Shown piece after piece: positions 1 through 9,209 of a DNA stretch of 64,000 nucleotides. Under the pieces are notes generated by a model that saw only the letters and a list, made by a program, of their open reading frames with translations, had not been told where the DNA came from and ran no database searches. The position numbers and the translations under genes are program-made. The stretch is from Roseobacter insulae (GTDB lineage: Bacteria > Pseudomonadota > Alphaproteobacteria > Rhodobacterales > Rhodobacteraceae): positions 124,001 through 188,000 of the forward strand of contig NZ_JAHXDN010000004.1 of the NCBI RefSeq assembly GCF_019375555.1, read 5' to 3'. Numbering within the stretch: the stretch's first letter is position 1; every line of letters starts with the position of its first letter.

Positions 1-129
1 GGGGAGGAGGTTTGAACGGCGGTGCAATCATATTGCTGTACAACGCCGCCCCCATTCCGGTGGCCCGTCTGCGGGGCGCCGGAATGTCTTGGTCAGGTCG
101 CGCCCGGGGCACAACCGGATGTTTCGGGG
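1..129. other. window edge, no gene seen
   Basis: This short stretch lies between the window edge and the 3' end of the homocysteine S-methyltransferase gene. I see no convincing coding frame and no terminator with a T-run. Confidence 0.5.
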
Positions 130-1065
130 TCAGGCAGCCCGCGTGGCCTGACAGATTTCGGCGACATGCCGGTGGTCCGTGCCACAGCAGCCGCCCATGA
201 CCGTCAGGTTCGGCAGCACATCCGAGAGCCCGGCATAAAGCTGCCCCAGCTCGACCGGGTTACCGTCATCCAGTGTCTCGCAGGCGTCCAGTTCGGCGTG
301 GCTCATCCGCGACGCATTGGCGCGCAAGCCCATAATCCGCGTGGTCCACTCCCCTTCCAACACGTGCGCAAAATGATCCGGATGCGCACAGTTGATCATG
401 AAGTAGGCCGGATAGCTGTCTGTTGCCCGGTCCACCGCCGCAATTGCGTCCCTGAGGGTTTCGCCTGACGGCAGCAGCCCGTCCGTCTCCAGTGTGAACG
501 AGATCGACACCGGTATGTTGATATCTCTGGCTGCGATAACGATACCAATGGCTTCGGCGGAATATGTGAGCGTCGCCGCCGAGACCATGTCAGCGCCAAA
601 TTCGGCGAACCATCCGATCTGTTGCTTGTGATACGCGGCGGCCTGAGCGACCGTCAGCAGACGCGAGGGCGCGTAGCCATCGTCCTGCGGACCGAGCACG
701 CCGTTGATCACGAAGGGTGACGCCGGTGTCTCCCGCGCGTCGCGCAATCGGGCCAGGGTCACGATTGCTTCGCGGTGAATTTCCCGCAAATCGTCTTGGG
801 AGAGTCCAAGCTCGGTCGCCCAGCGTGCGCTGGCCCGCCATGTCGGTGTATCCATGACGAAGCCGCGCTGTTCATCTGTCGCCAATCGCGCATAACGCTG
901 CATATAGACATCCATGGCGCGCAGTCCCGCGTCCGTTTCCAGCGCCTTGAACGCTGCAAACAACGGCAGCTCGATGCCTTCGTGAAACACAAGCGTTGTT
1001 TCAAGTCCGCCATCCGTGATCATCTGCTTGCCGGCAAGCTGGGGCAATGCGTGTCGATACTTCAT
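130..1065 (-). CDS. homocysteine S-methyltransferase family protein
   Basis: A 311-residue zinc-dependent methyltransferase of the homocysteine S-methyltransferase (MmuM/BHMT/MetH N-terminal) family. Members move a methyl group from a donor such as S-methylmethionine or betaine to a thiol acceptor in a TIM barrel. The three zinc-binding cysteines are visible: C226 in an INCAHP context and the pair C293-C294 in GGCCGT near the C-terminus. The N-terminal ITDGGLETTL stretch is also typical. The ATG at 1065 follows an AAAGGATTGAG ribosome site. The gene is divergent from the TPR regulator at 1235 with a 169-bp gap. The donor cannot be told from sequence; the length fits the MmuM-like group better than full MetH. 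Confidence 0.88.
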   Translation of the reverse strand: MKYRHALPQLAGKQMITDGGLETTLVFHEGIELPLFAAFKALETDAGLRAMDVYMQRYARLATDEQRGFVMDTPTWRASARWATELGLSQDDLREIHREAIVTLARLRDARETPASPFVINGVLGPQDDGYAPSRLLTVAQAAAYHKQQIGWFAEFGADMVSAATLTYSAEAIGIVIAARDINIPVSISFTLETDGLLPSGETLRDAIAAVDRATDSYPAYFMINCAHPDHFAHVLEGEWTTRIMGLRANASRMSHAELDACETLDDGNPVELGQLYAGLSDVLPNLTVMGGCCGTDHRHVAEICQATRAA

Positions 1066-1234
1066 CTCTCAATCCTTTGTTGGGGTGCCGGAAAGGCGGC
1101 AGGCTGTCGATACGCAAGGACCTACCGGACGGGGCTTGGCCAAGCTTGAGCAAAGGCTGAGAAATTCCTGAGATGTTCTGGAAGCTGTGGTAGTGCAAGC
1201 GTAACAGCAACTCAGAATATGCGTGTGACAGATC

Positions 1235-2803
1235 ATGAAGGTTTCAATCGGGGATGCCGAAGTAGATTTTGACCGGATGCTGGTCACCCGCGCCGGGGAG
1301 ACGCATCGGCTGACCCGTCAGTCCGCCGGAATTTTAAAGTCACTTGTCGACGCCTCGGGCGAAATCGTCACTAAGGACATGTTGATCGCCCGGGTCTGGG
1401 ACGGGCGGATCATTACCGATGCCACCTTATCCACCGCGATCAAGGAAGCCCGGCGCGCTGTCGGTGACAGTGGCAGTGCTCAGCGGATCATCGAGACGGT
1501 GCATGGGGTGGGCTTTCGCCTGAAGGGCCAGGTTGCGCCGGAGCCAGTTGCAAATCAGTCGCCTCGCAATCAACCCTGCATTGCCGTGCTGCCATTTCGA
1601 AACATCGGGGGAAACCCCGCAGATCACTTTGTGAGTGATGGCTTGACGGACGAGGTCATCTCAAACCTGTCGCGGTTTCGGGATCTGAAAGTCCTTGCGC
1701 GCAACACCTCTGAAGCCATTGCGGCAGGCCGCCTTGATCACGCTCAGATGTTTGACAGGTACGCTGTCGACTATGCCGTCGAAGGAAGCGTGCGGCGCTC
1801 TGATCGAAGGTTGCGTGTCACGGTGCAGGTCGCCTCGACCGACACCGGGGCGATCCTCGTGACGGAGCAGTTCAATCGCGAAGCCTCGCTGGATGCGCTT
1901 TTCGATGTGCAGGATCAGATAGCATCGCTCTGCGCGGGGCGCCTCGCCGGGCCACATGGCCCCGTCGCACGGCAAGCGGCCATCAGAGCGCGCGCGGCCC
2001 CCTATAAAAGCTGGCAGATGTACAGGCTCGTCGCCGCGTTCCGGCAATTCTACCGGACCTATGATCCGGACCTGCATGCACGGTTGCGCGCTGACTTCCC
2101 CCCTGCACTCGCCGAGGACCCGGATGCTGCTGACGGCTGGGCTGCCTACGCGGTCATCCTGCTCGAAGAGCATCGCTATCACGTGAACGAACGCATTGGT
2201 GTGAATGTCCTGCCCCTCGCACTGGAAGCCGCCGAAAAGGCCGCCGCCGCGGACCCGCAAAACGCCTTTGCCCAGGTGGCGCTGGCCATGTGCCGGCTCT
2301 TTGCGCTGGATGTCTCGGGCTTTGACGCGGCGGCGGACAAAGCGCTCGCGCTCAATTCCGGCAATTCGGATGTCTTGTCTGAAATCGGGCATTGCTATGC
2401 GTTTTTGGGGCGCGAAGACCTGGCGATCGAACTGCTGGACCGCGCGATGGAGCTGAGCCCGGAGCACCCCGGATGGTATCACTTCGCCAGAGCCTGGCGC
2501 TATGTCAGGTTGGCGCGATACGATCAGGCGCTTGCAGAGATCCAATTGGTCCCGATGCCGGGCTTTTATTGGTATCATGCCCATCTGGTCTGGTTTCATG
2601 CGGCACTGGACGATGTGGATGCCGCGCGGGCAGAGGCAGAAGTATTGCGGCAGGTATTCCCGGATTTTGAAAACCGGGTCCACGACGAGCTGACACTCTT
2701 GCAGGAAAATCAGGATATTATTGAGCTGGCGCTGGAAAACTGGTTCAAGGCGGGGCTGATGGTCAGGATTGATCCGGCGGGTGACGTCTCAGCAAACCGA
2801 TAA
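1235..2803 (+). CDS. winged-helix/TolB-like/TPR transcriptional regulator
   Basis: A 522-residue regulator in three parts. Residues 1-100 form an OmpR/CadC-type winged helix (Trans_reg_C), ending in the usual ETVHGVGFRL wing. Residues about 112-235 resemble the TolB/FlgO-like module found in adenylate-cyclase-associated TPR proteins (AVLPF, a DGLTDEVI stretch, then the YAVEGSVRR strand). Residues about 300-500 are alpha-helical TPR-like repeats. There is no receiver domain and no obvious membrane span, so the signal is probably a protein or ligand bound by the TPR part. The 3' end overlaps the convergent MFS gene by 41 bp. The target is unknown; the divergent methyltransferase gene is the nearest candidate. 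Confidence 0.82.
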   Translation: MKVSIGDAEVDFDRMLVTRAGETHRLTRQSAGILKSLVDASGEIVTKDMLIARVWDGRIITDATLSTAIKEARRAVGDSGSAQRIIETVHGVGFRLKGQVAPEPVANQSPRNQPCIAVLPFRNIGGNPADHFVSDGLTDEVISNLSRFRDLKVLARNTSEAIAAGRLDHAQMFDRYAVDYAVEGSVRRSDRRLRVTVQVASTDTGAILVTEQFNREASLDALFDVQDQIASLCAGRLAGPHGPVARQAAIRARAAPYKSWQMYRLVAAFRQFYRTYDPDLHARLRADFPPALAEDPDAADGWAAYAVILLEEHRYHVNERIGVNVLPLALEAAEKAAAADPQNAFAQVALAMCRLFALDVSGFDAAADKALALNSGNSDVLSEIGHCYAFLGREDLAIELLDRAMELSPEHPGWYHFARAWRYVRLARYDQALAEIQLVPMPGFYWYHAHLVWFHAALDDVDAARAEAEVLRQVFPDFENRVHDELTLLQENQDIIELALENWFKAGLMVRIDPAGDVSANR

Positions 2804-3815
2804 TCCCGGAAAGCGCGATCGCAAGGGCGAGACCCACGAACCCCGTACTGCTCAAAAGGCCCGCGCCGACCGCGCCACCGAGGGCAAAACCGAACAGGTA
2901 AACCGCCATGCGTTTCGCGGCTGCACCTTCCTTATGCTCCCGACCGGACAGATAAAACGGGAAGTAAAGGAAAAGGAAAAAGCCGTTTGTCAGAACCATA
3001 AGCCCCAGAAACACGATGTCCGTTGACAGGTAACTCAACGCGCCGGTCGCCGCAGCACATATGAGTGCACCGCTGGCAAGCCAGTGTCCCTGCCGCTGCA
3101 CCACCGCAGCGGCGAGTGCCGACCCCAGCGCCCCCGTCAACAAACTGCCCAATAGCCAGAATGACAACGCGCCGGGAAAGGCGATGGACCCTGCAAAAAT
3201 CTCCAGAAAGGACCAATAAGCCCCCATCATGACGAAAAACGGGAACTGGAATACCGGGAAGCCGGACCAGACCGGCGTGGCAGTCAGCGACGCGTTCCGG
3301 CCTTCGGGCAGGTTGCCAGAGCCACCGATCAGCAAAAGCAGCGAAAGGGCTGACAACAGCCATAACGGGTCCACACCGCTCACAGGCAGTAACAGGTAGA
3401 CGACAAGTGCTGCGATCAAGCCCATCGCGAGGGCTGATGCAATCGCCCGCTGCAGCTTCGCGCCCGCACCGACACCGGACAGAGCGCGAGCCGTCAGAAG
3501 ACCCAGCGACAGGCCAAGCATGGCACAGGATAAGACGGTGACAATCAGCGGCGCAGCCTTTGCAGTTGCCAACGACACGAGGCCAGCAGGTACCAGCATC
3601 GGCGCAAGCCGGTCCATAAAGGGACGCGCGACGTACCGGGCAGCACCACAGGCAAGGCTTGCGGCCAGCAGCACCAGGCTTCCCAGCAGACCCGCGACAC
3701 TGTCCGACACCCGGTTTTCGTCCGTCAATGCCGCGACCCAGACGGGCATCGTGTTGATCAGAAGAGATCCAAAAGACAGCACCAGCATGTTGTAGCGACT
3801 TGCTATGGACCGCAC
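2763..3815 (-). CDS. MFS-like membrane transporter
   Basis: A 350-residue, very hydrophobic protein with about ten to eleven predicted membrane segments and short loops. It has the general look of the major facilitator superfamily (MFS_1-like), with a charged mid-loop near residues 170-190. No family signature allows a substrate to be named. The start is a GTG at 3815 preceded by GGGGCAGGG; an in-frame ATG at 3788 is an alternative. At 350 residues it is short for a 12-helix carrier, so either end may be reduced. The stop lies inside the 3' end of the convergent TPR regulator gene (41-bp overlap). Confidence 0.75.
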   Translation of the reverse strand: MRSIASRYNMLVLSFGSLLINTMPVWVAALTDENRVSDSVAGLLGSLVLLAASLACGAARYVARPFMDRLAPMLVPAGLVSLATAKAAPLIVTVLSCAMLGLSLGLLTARALSGVGAGAKLQRAIASALAMGLIAALVVYLLLPVSGVDPLWLLSALSLLLLIGGSGNLPEGRNASLTATPVWSGFPVFQFPFFVMMGAYWSFLEIFAGSIAFPGALSFWLLGSLLTGALGSALAAAVVQRQGHWLASGALICAAATGALSYLSTDIVFLGLMVLTNGFFLFLYFPFYLSGREHKEGAAAKRMAVYLFGFALGGAVGAGLLSSTGFVGLALAIALSGIIGLLRRHPPDQS

Positions 3816-4079
3816 GCGCCCTGCCCCAGATCATTCCGATGGCACCATGCCACCCGGCTATGATCACTAGGCCAAGCGGATGCCCATTGCCAACGACTTT
3901 CGGCTCTGCGCAGGTGGCCCCGCGAAAAATCTGGACGCTCCGGCCGGGTCACGCGGCCAATGTTCAGGCCTGCACCCGGTTGAGCCGACGGGCAGCAACC
4001 TGATAGGCTCTGTATTCGGGCAATGGTGCCGGCCGGGGTTGCAGACCCGGCGAGCGGCGAAACGGAAAGGGCGGTGCAT
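3816..4079. other. intergenic, divergent starts
   Basis: This 264-bp gap separates the leftward MFS gene from the rightward acetyltransferase gene, so it should hold promoters for both. A GGAAAGGG ribosome site lies just before 4080. No palindrome or RNA element stood out. Confidence 0.4.
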
Positions 4080-4640
4080 ATGGCGAAATCCGAACGGCAG
4101 AAAATGGCGGATGGCGAATGGTACACGTGCCTTGACGATGAACTGGAGGCGCTCAGAGTAACCGCCCGGGACGCCGTGCATCAACACAACACGCTTCCCC
4201 CCGCTGAACGAGGCAACATCGCGCCGGCGCTCGCCGCACTTCTGACCGCGCGGGAGGCGATAATCGAAGCGCCCTTCCACTGTGCCTATGGTATCAATAT
4301 CGAACTCGGCGAACACGTCTTTCTCAACGCGGGTTGCACGATACTGGACTGTGCGAAAGTGGTGATCGAAGACCGGTGCCAGCTTGGTCCAAATGTTCAG
4401 ATATACTGTGCAGAGCATCACACCGACCCGATCAAACGAAGCATCGAAGGGCTGGAGATTGCGCGCCCTGTGCATATCGGCAAACGCGTCTGGATAGGCG
4501 GCGGCGCCATCATCCTGGCGGGCGTGACGATCGGCGAAGGGGCCGTTGTCGGCGCGGGCAGCGTGGTCACCAAGGACGTGGCCGCCGGTCAGATCGTTGT
4601 CGGCAACCCGGCACGACCTATCGCCAGAGGGAAGCGGTGA
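4080..4640 (+). CDS. sugar O-acetyltransferase, hexapeptide-repeat family
   Basis: A 186-residue left-handed beta-helix acetyltransferase of the maltose/galactoside O-acetyltransferase (Maa/LacA/NodL) type, which uses acetyl-CoA. The N-terminal Mac domain (KMADGEWY) is followed by hexapeptide repeats. The catalytic histidine lies in the AEHHTDP segment, and the C-terminal coil ends with the typical IVVGNPARPI. The frame is open upstream to 4023, but ATG 4080 sits 5-6 nt after GGAAAGGG and gives the exact family length. The natural acceptor sugar cannot be named. Confidence 0.9.
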   Translation: MAKSERQKMADGEWYTCLDDELEALRVTARDAVHQHNTLPPAERGNIAPALAALLTAREAIIEAPFHCAYGINIELGEHVFLNAGCTILDCAKVVIEDRCQLGPNVQIYCAEHHTDPIKRSIEGLEIARPVHIGKRVWIGGGAIILAGVTIGEGAVVGAGSVVTKDVAAGQIVVGNPARPIARGKR

Positions 4641-4815
4641 AGCACTATCAGATGGCGCGCCGGCGCAGAGGACCGCAGTCTCGCTGGGCTTACCGGCGTT
4701 GCATCCCACTGGCCTGCAGGACAGCGGGACCACATGTCGCGACGCAATGCAACGCGCGGCGCAGCGCATCGTGGATCAACTTGGGGATCCCCACCGGGCG
4801 CAAACCTGCTGACTT

Positions 4816-5805
4816 TCAGTGCATTTTGCTCGGCAAGCGGCCAAACCGCGCCTTGTAATCCCTGGAAAACCGGCCCAAGTGGGAAAATCCGTTCCCAAAG
4901 GCGACCGTGGTCACGGTGGGCGGATCCCGACGCGATGTGAGCTGGTAGTGCGCGGCATCCAGCCGGGCATTGCGAACAAACTGCATGGGTGTCACGCCGA
5001 ACCGCCGCCGGAACCCTTTTTGCAGGGTCCGCACATTCATCTGCGCATGTGTCGCGATCTGTTGGAGCGACAGCGGTTCCGTCAGATTGCCATGGATATA
5101 CTCGACAGCCAGACGCAGCCCGCGAGGCGTTGCTCCGCCGTCAGATCGGTCAATGATGTGCGAAACATTGTTCGCCTGAAGCGTCAGCAGGGCAAGGGCC
5201 AGATCAGTTTCAACCCGCATGTCGCTGGCAGCCGACAGTCCTTGAAAAAGATCACCCGCGTCGATGGCTCTGGCACAGGAAACCACCATGCGTTTCAGCT
5301 CGCTACCGTTGGGCGTGGTCAGGTCAACTTCGGTGTCAAACCTGATCGGACCGGGTAGCGGAGCACCGATCAGGCCGGTCGCGACAGCATTCAGATGCTC
5401 TCGGCTGACCTGCAACAGAAGCTTCTGACAGTCGCCCCGCCAGTGCATGCGGGTTTCGCGGTCCGGGTTGAGCAGTGTGGCCTTGTCGGAACCGGCTGCA
5501 ACAACATCTCCGCGGTGGTGGATCAGAGCCTTGCCCGAGAGGGGTATCTGCAACAGGTAAAACGACCCGAGCATGCCGGGATCGATTGTCACATCCGCCC
5601 CGTAGTGCAAGTAGTTGACGGAGACGTTCTCACCAGCCACGTGATTGTGCTGAACCGCAAGGGGGGTCTCGCGCCGATCCATCTCAAGCCGGTGGTCACA
5701 AAACTTCTGCGCCACGCAGTGGCGTGCTTCATCCAGATCACCCGTGCGAAAGAGCGGGTGGCGGGACAGAAACGCGGCGCGTGCTGGGGCCTCGGCAGTT
5801 GTCAC
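4816..5805 (-). CDS. AraC family transcriptional regulator
   Basis: A 329-residue regulator. Residues about 25-190 form a cupin-like AraC-binding-like domain (AraC_binding_2 type). Residues about 225-325 form the double helix-turn-helix, including the QIATHAQMNVRTLQKGFRRRFG first motif and the FSRDYKARFGRLPS end. The start is a GTG at 5805 preceded by GAGGACCAT; the overlapping ATG is out of frame and stops at once. It is divergent from the cupin/FMO/AhpD cluster beginning at 5963, which makes that cluster its likely target. Confidence 0.88.
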   Translation of the reverse strand: MTTAEAPARAAFLSRHPLFRTGDLDEARHCVAQKFCDHRLEMDRRETPLAVQHNHVAGENVSVNYLHYGADVTIDPGMLGSFYLLQIPLSGKALIHHRGDVVAAGSDKATLLNPDRETRMHWRGDCQKLLLQVSREHLNAVATGLIGAPLPGPIRFDTEVDLTTPNGSELKRMVVSCARAIDAGDLFQGLSAASDMRVETDLALALLTLQANNVSHIIDRSDGGATPRGLRLAVEYIHGNLTEPLSLQQIATHAQMNVRTLQKGFRRRFGVTPMQFVRNARLDAAHYQLTSRRDPPTVTTVAFGNGFSHLGRFSRDYKARFGRLPSKMH

Positions 5806-5962
5806 ATGGTCCTCATAGGTTGGACAGTCAGGTTAGAGAGACCGCGCATTATTTCAAGCCTGAACAATTTCGCACCGAACACCCGTTCGTTTTTTGGATA
5901 AACGCTTTGGCGATTCTGGCGCAGTTTCCCTGAAACATCACCAAAACAGTGGTATCCGGGTA

Positions 5963-6403
5963 ATGGAAAAAGGCGTGACAAAAGCCGCTGAGGGCATTGA
6001 GGGGTTATCTTGGAACGTTGTCGGGCAGACATATGTCCCCAAACTGCTGAGCAATGATGCGTTTCTATGGCACGCAACCGTGCCGGCAGACACTTTTGTA
6101 CCACCGCATATACATCCCACGCAGGACGAATGGATCATCGTACTGGACGGCACGCTGGAGATCGAATTTCTCGGCGATGTGCACAACGCAGGCCCGGGCG
6201 ACACCGTGCGGATGCCCAAGGGCGAGGCGCATGGAATATTCAATCGGTCCGGAACCGAAGCCAAATGCGTGTTCGGCGTAGCACCCGCGCGCAAGCTCTT
6301 TGACCTATTTGTCCAGCTGGATGGTGTCACGGACCCCGGGGAACTGGTGCGCCTGTCCGCACTGCACGAAGTCGACTTTCTGCCGCCCCCCGCAGACGCA
6401 TGA
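5963..6403 (+). CDS. cupin-domain protein (first of a pair)
   Basis: A 146-residue single-domain cupin. The metal-binding motif is clear: H49 and H51 in HIHPTQDE, E56, and H90 in the second motif (MPKGEAHG). The frame is open upstream, but ATG 5963 makes the N-terminus match the paralogue at 8655. The two proteins share the WN-(V/I)-(V/L)-GQTY-(V/F)-PK opening, the HIHPTQDE core and the VDFLPP end, so they look like diverged duplicates. The stop overlaps the FMO start as ATGA, so translation is probably coupled. It could be a small dioxygenase or isomerase, or a binding protein; the substrate is unknown. Confidence 0.8.
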   Translation: MEKGVTKAAEGIEGLSWNVVGQTYVPKLLSNDAFLWHATVPADTFVPPHIHPTQDEWIIVLDGTLEIEFLGDVHNAGPGDTVRMPKGEAHGIFNRSGTEAKCVFGVAPARKLFDLFVQLDGVTDPGELVRLSALHEVDFLPPPADA

Positions 6404-7920
6404 GCTGGGGCGGACAGATGGGAACCAACAAGATGATACCGAAAAAGAAGATTGCCGTGATCGGCGGCGGCGTAAGCGGACTGGCGGCCGCCAAGGCATT
6501 CGATGAAAAAGGTCACCGGGTCGTGGGCTTTGAGCGCAGTCACGACTTTGGCGGCGTATGGGAGCCATCGCGGTCATATCCGGATGTTCAGACACAGTCC
6601 CCCAAGGATCTTTATTGCTTCACCGATCACCCGATGCCGGAGGCGTATCCCGAATGGCCAAAGGGCCCGCAGGTGCACGCTTATTTGCATTCGTATGCTG
6701 CCAAGCACAAGCTTGCCCGATTGTTCCGCCTTAATACAAATATCAAGGCAATGAACCGCCGCGCTGACGGACATCCCGGTTGGACACTGACCATCGATGC
6801 CGCAGGCCGGGAATGGACCGAAAATTTCGATTTCGTATCCGTTTGCACGGGGCAGTTCTCTGACAAGAACATCATCACCCACCCCGGGCAGGAGGGGTTT
6901 GTTGCGCGCGGCGGTCAGGTCATGCATTCCTCCGAATACACCGATCCTTCGGTCGTCAGGGGCAAGGACGTGGTGGTGCTGGGCGGGTCAAAATCCGCTA
7001 CCGACATCGCTGTGAACGCCGTCAACAGCGGGGCAAAATCGGTGCGTCTTGTCTATCTCGAAAATGTCTGGCGGGTGCCCTATTTCGTCGGCGGCATCAA
7101 CTTCAAGCATCTGCTGTACATGCGGGCGCAGGAACAGCAGTTCAATCAATGGGGCAAGAGCCCGTTTCAGCGCGTCATCGCAGCCGCCCTGAAGCCGCTG
7201 GTCTGGGTCAATTTCCGCGGGCTGGAGACACTGCTGAAGCTGCAACTGGGCTTAAAAAAACACAACATGGTGCCCAGGACACCCATTGAAAAAGAGGTGT
7301 CCTGTTCCGTCCCGATCGTGACGCCCGGTCTGTTCGAATGCCTGAACGAAGGCACAATCAAACCCGTGATCGGCACATTCGACCGCTACACCGAGGAGGG
7401 GCTGAAACTCAATACCGGGGATGTGGTTCCCTGTGATATCGCCATTCTGGCCGTGGGTTGGAAACTGGGTGTTCCTTACCTCCCCTTGGAATTTCAGGAC
7501 AAGCTGATCGAGAGCGATGGACAATATCGGGTCTACCGGCTGTCGGTGAACCCCGATGTGCCGGACATGGGATTCGTCGGGTTCAATTCCAGCTTTTGCA
7601 CCGTCCTGTCCGCCGAAATGATTGCAAACTGGCTGGTGCGCTACGCGGACGGGCAACTGGCCCGACAACCGACAGACGCCGAGATGAATGCGAACATCGA
7701 CATGATGCTGAACTGGAAACGGACCGAACGGCCGGCAGCCAAAATCTATGGCGGCTTGTGCTCGGCACCCTTCCATTTCAAGCATTTCGATGAACTCCTC
7801 GCGGATATGGGTGCCACCATGACCAAACGCGGCAATCCCTTGGCGGAGCAGTTCTCGTACCCCGATGCCGCCGCTTACGGGCGCTTCCTCGCAACAACGC
7901 CGCCCTATCAGGCGTCATGA
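6400..7920 (+). CDS. flavin-containing monooxygenase (FMO/BVMO-like)
   Basis: A 506-residue FAD- and NADPH-dependent monooxygenase. The FAD Rossmann motif GGGVSG lies at residues 22-27. The FMO-type signature GGQVMHSSEY is at 171-180, and the NADPH Rossmann motif GGSKSA at about 195-200. The family oxygenates soft nucleophiles or ketones. ATG 6400 overlaps the preceding cupin stop; ATGs at 6418 and 6433 are alternatives that keep the FAD motif. The gene is flanked by two paralogous cupins and an AhpD-like protein, which suggests one small oxidative pathway. The substrate is not evident. Confidence 0.88.
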   Translation: MSWGGQMGTNKMIPKKKIAVIGGGVSGLAAAKAFDEKGHRVVGFERSHDFGGVWEPSRSYPDVQTQSPKDLYCFTDHPMPEAYPEWPKGPQVHAYLHSYAAKHKLARLFRLNTNIKAMNRRADGHPGWTLTIDAAGREWTENFDFVSVCTGQFSDKNIITHPGQEGFVARGGQVMHSSEYTDPSVVRGKDVVVLGGSKSATDIAVNAVNSGAKSVRLVYLENVWRVPYFVGGINFKHLLYMRAQEQQFNQWGKSPFQRVIAAALKPLVWVNFRGLETLLKLQLGLKKHNMVPRTPIEKEVSCSVPIVTPGLFECLNEGTIKPVIGTFDRYTEEGLKLNTGDVVPCDIAILAVGWKLGVPYLPLEFQDKLIESDGQYRVYRLSVNPDVPDMGFVGFNSSFCTVLSAEMIANWLVRYADGQLARQPTDAEMNANIDMMLNWKRTERPAAKIYGGLCSAPFHFKHFDELLADMGATMTKRGNPLAEQFSYPDAAAYGRFLATTPPYQAS

Positions 7921-8007
7921 GGTGTTGCGTGGTCTCAAGGGTGCGCACGGCACACGTAATAGGTAGGGACGCATGAAAAGCCCAGACACAATTGAAGGAG
8001 ACTTCCG

Positions 8008-8631
8008 ATGGCTCGTGTGAAAATCTGGTCACCCGATGAAACGGATGACCCCGTTATCCAGGACATCTTTGCCTGGGTCACCGAGATGGAAGGGGATGTT
8101 CCCAATCATTTCACTGTCGAGATGAATTTCCCCGAGTATCTCAAGGCGAAACTGGGATCGACAAAGGTGTTGTGGCAGATGGGAGAGCTGTCCCTGCCGG
8201 AAATCCAGCATGTCGGCATTCTGGTCTCCAGGGCGAATGCGTGCTCTTACTGTACCGCCGCCTTTTGCACGATACTCAACTACGGTCTGGGAACCGAAGA
8301 GGATTACGTGGCTGACCTCGCAAGGCAGGGCATCGAGGTGGTCGATGAAGGGCGGTTGCGAACCATTCTTGAGTTTGCCCTGAAAGCCAACGTCGGCGGG
8401 GCCGAGATTACTGATCGGGACGTCGATGGCCTGCGCACCATCGGGCTGACGGACAAAGGCATTGTGCAGCTTGTTCATCTGGTCAGCGATTTCAGTTCCT
8501 ACAATCGGCTTAATCTGGCGTTGCAGACCGACTACGATTACCGTGACAAGTGGCGCGAGGCGGCATTCTCATGGACAAATGACGGATCACAGCCGCCGGG
8601 TGACAATACCCGCGGCCTGCCGGCCACATAA
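8008..8631 (+). CDS. carboxymuconolactone decarboxylase / AhpD-like protein
   Basis: A 207-residue alpha-helical protein of the CMD/AhpD fold. The redox-type motif C79-S-Y-C82 with a further C87 matches the CxxC of alkylhydroperoxidase-like members, so a peroxidase or thiol-redox role is more likely than lactone decarboxylation. A good ribosome site (GAAGGAG) precedes the ATG. It sits 87 bp after the FMO and 23 bp before the second cupin, all on one strand, so it probably belongs to the same operon. Confidence 0.85.
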   Translation: MARVKIWSPDETDDPVIQDIFAWVTEMEGDVPNHFTVEMNFPEYLKAKLGSTKVLWQMGELSLPEIQHVGILVSRANACSYCTAAFCTILNYGLGTEEDYVADLARQGIEVVDEGRLRTILEFALKANVGGAEITDRDVDGLRTIGLTDKGIVQLVHLVSDFSSYNRLNLALQTDYDYRDKWREAAFSWTNDGSQPPGDNTRGLPAT

Positions 8632-8654
8632 GGCAAAGACGAAGGGAGAGAACT

Positions 8655-9104
8655 ATGGAAGACCTCGAAAAAGGCATTACGAAAAACGGTCTGGGCTACA
8701 GGGAAACGACCTGGAACATTCTGGGCCAGACTTATTTTCCAAAAGCCGTTTGCGACAGCACCTTTGCGTTCGAAACAAACTCGGAGCCGGGGGATTATGT
8801 GCCGGTGCACATCCACCCGACGCAGGATGAATTCATTCTGGTTCAGGAAGGCGAGCTTGACCTGAAGCTGGATGGCGTCTGGACCAAGGCCAAGGAAGGG
8901 GATATCGTCCGCATGCCGCGCGGCATCCCGCACGGATATTTCAACAAGTCCGACAAACCCTGTCGCGCCCTGTTCTGGGTGTCACCGATGGGCAAACTGA
9001 AAGACCTGTTCGAAGCGCTGCACGATCTCACGGACGTCGAAAAAGTGGTGAAAATCTCGGCAGATCACGACGTGGATTTCCTGCCACCGGAGGCCAATGA
9101 CTAA
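8655..9104 (+). CDS. cupin-domain protein (second of a pair)
   Basis: A 149-residue single-domain cupin, paralogous to the protein at 5963. Metal ligands are visible at H52, H54 and E59 (HIHPTQDE) and H93 (MPRGIPHG). The ATG follows GAAGGGAGAG. It closes the cupin-FMO-AhpD-cupin run. Two copies in one operon suggest either two successive steps or a heteromeric protein. No function can be assigned from the motif alone. Confidence 0.85.
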   Translation: MEDLEKGITKNGLGYRETTWNILGQTYFPKAVCDSTFAFETNSEPGDYVPVHIHPTQDEFILVQEGELDLKLDGVWTKAKEGDIVRMPRGIPHGYFNKSDKPCRALFWVSPMGKLKDLFEALHDLTDVEKVVKISADHDVDFLPPEAND

Positions 9105-9209
9105 CGGCCCCACGAGCTGAGCACGAAAGACGGCTGCCTCATGACGCGGTGCACCTGATGTGCAGCTGGCGAAGGCTGCATCCGCGGATGACTGACCACC
9201 ACACGGGCA

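Noticed and set aside
1661-2683. Long leftward open frame (340 codons) inside the TPR regulator
   Set aside because: It lies wholly antisense to a gene with clear domains. Its product has no recognisable family and the composition of a complementary-strand shadow.
4641-4815. Possible small rightward gene after the acetyltransferase
   Set aside because: The open frame begins inside the acetyltransferase in another frame. It has only moderate G/C bias at third positions and no start with a ribosome site outside that gene.
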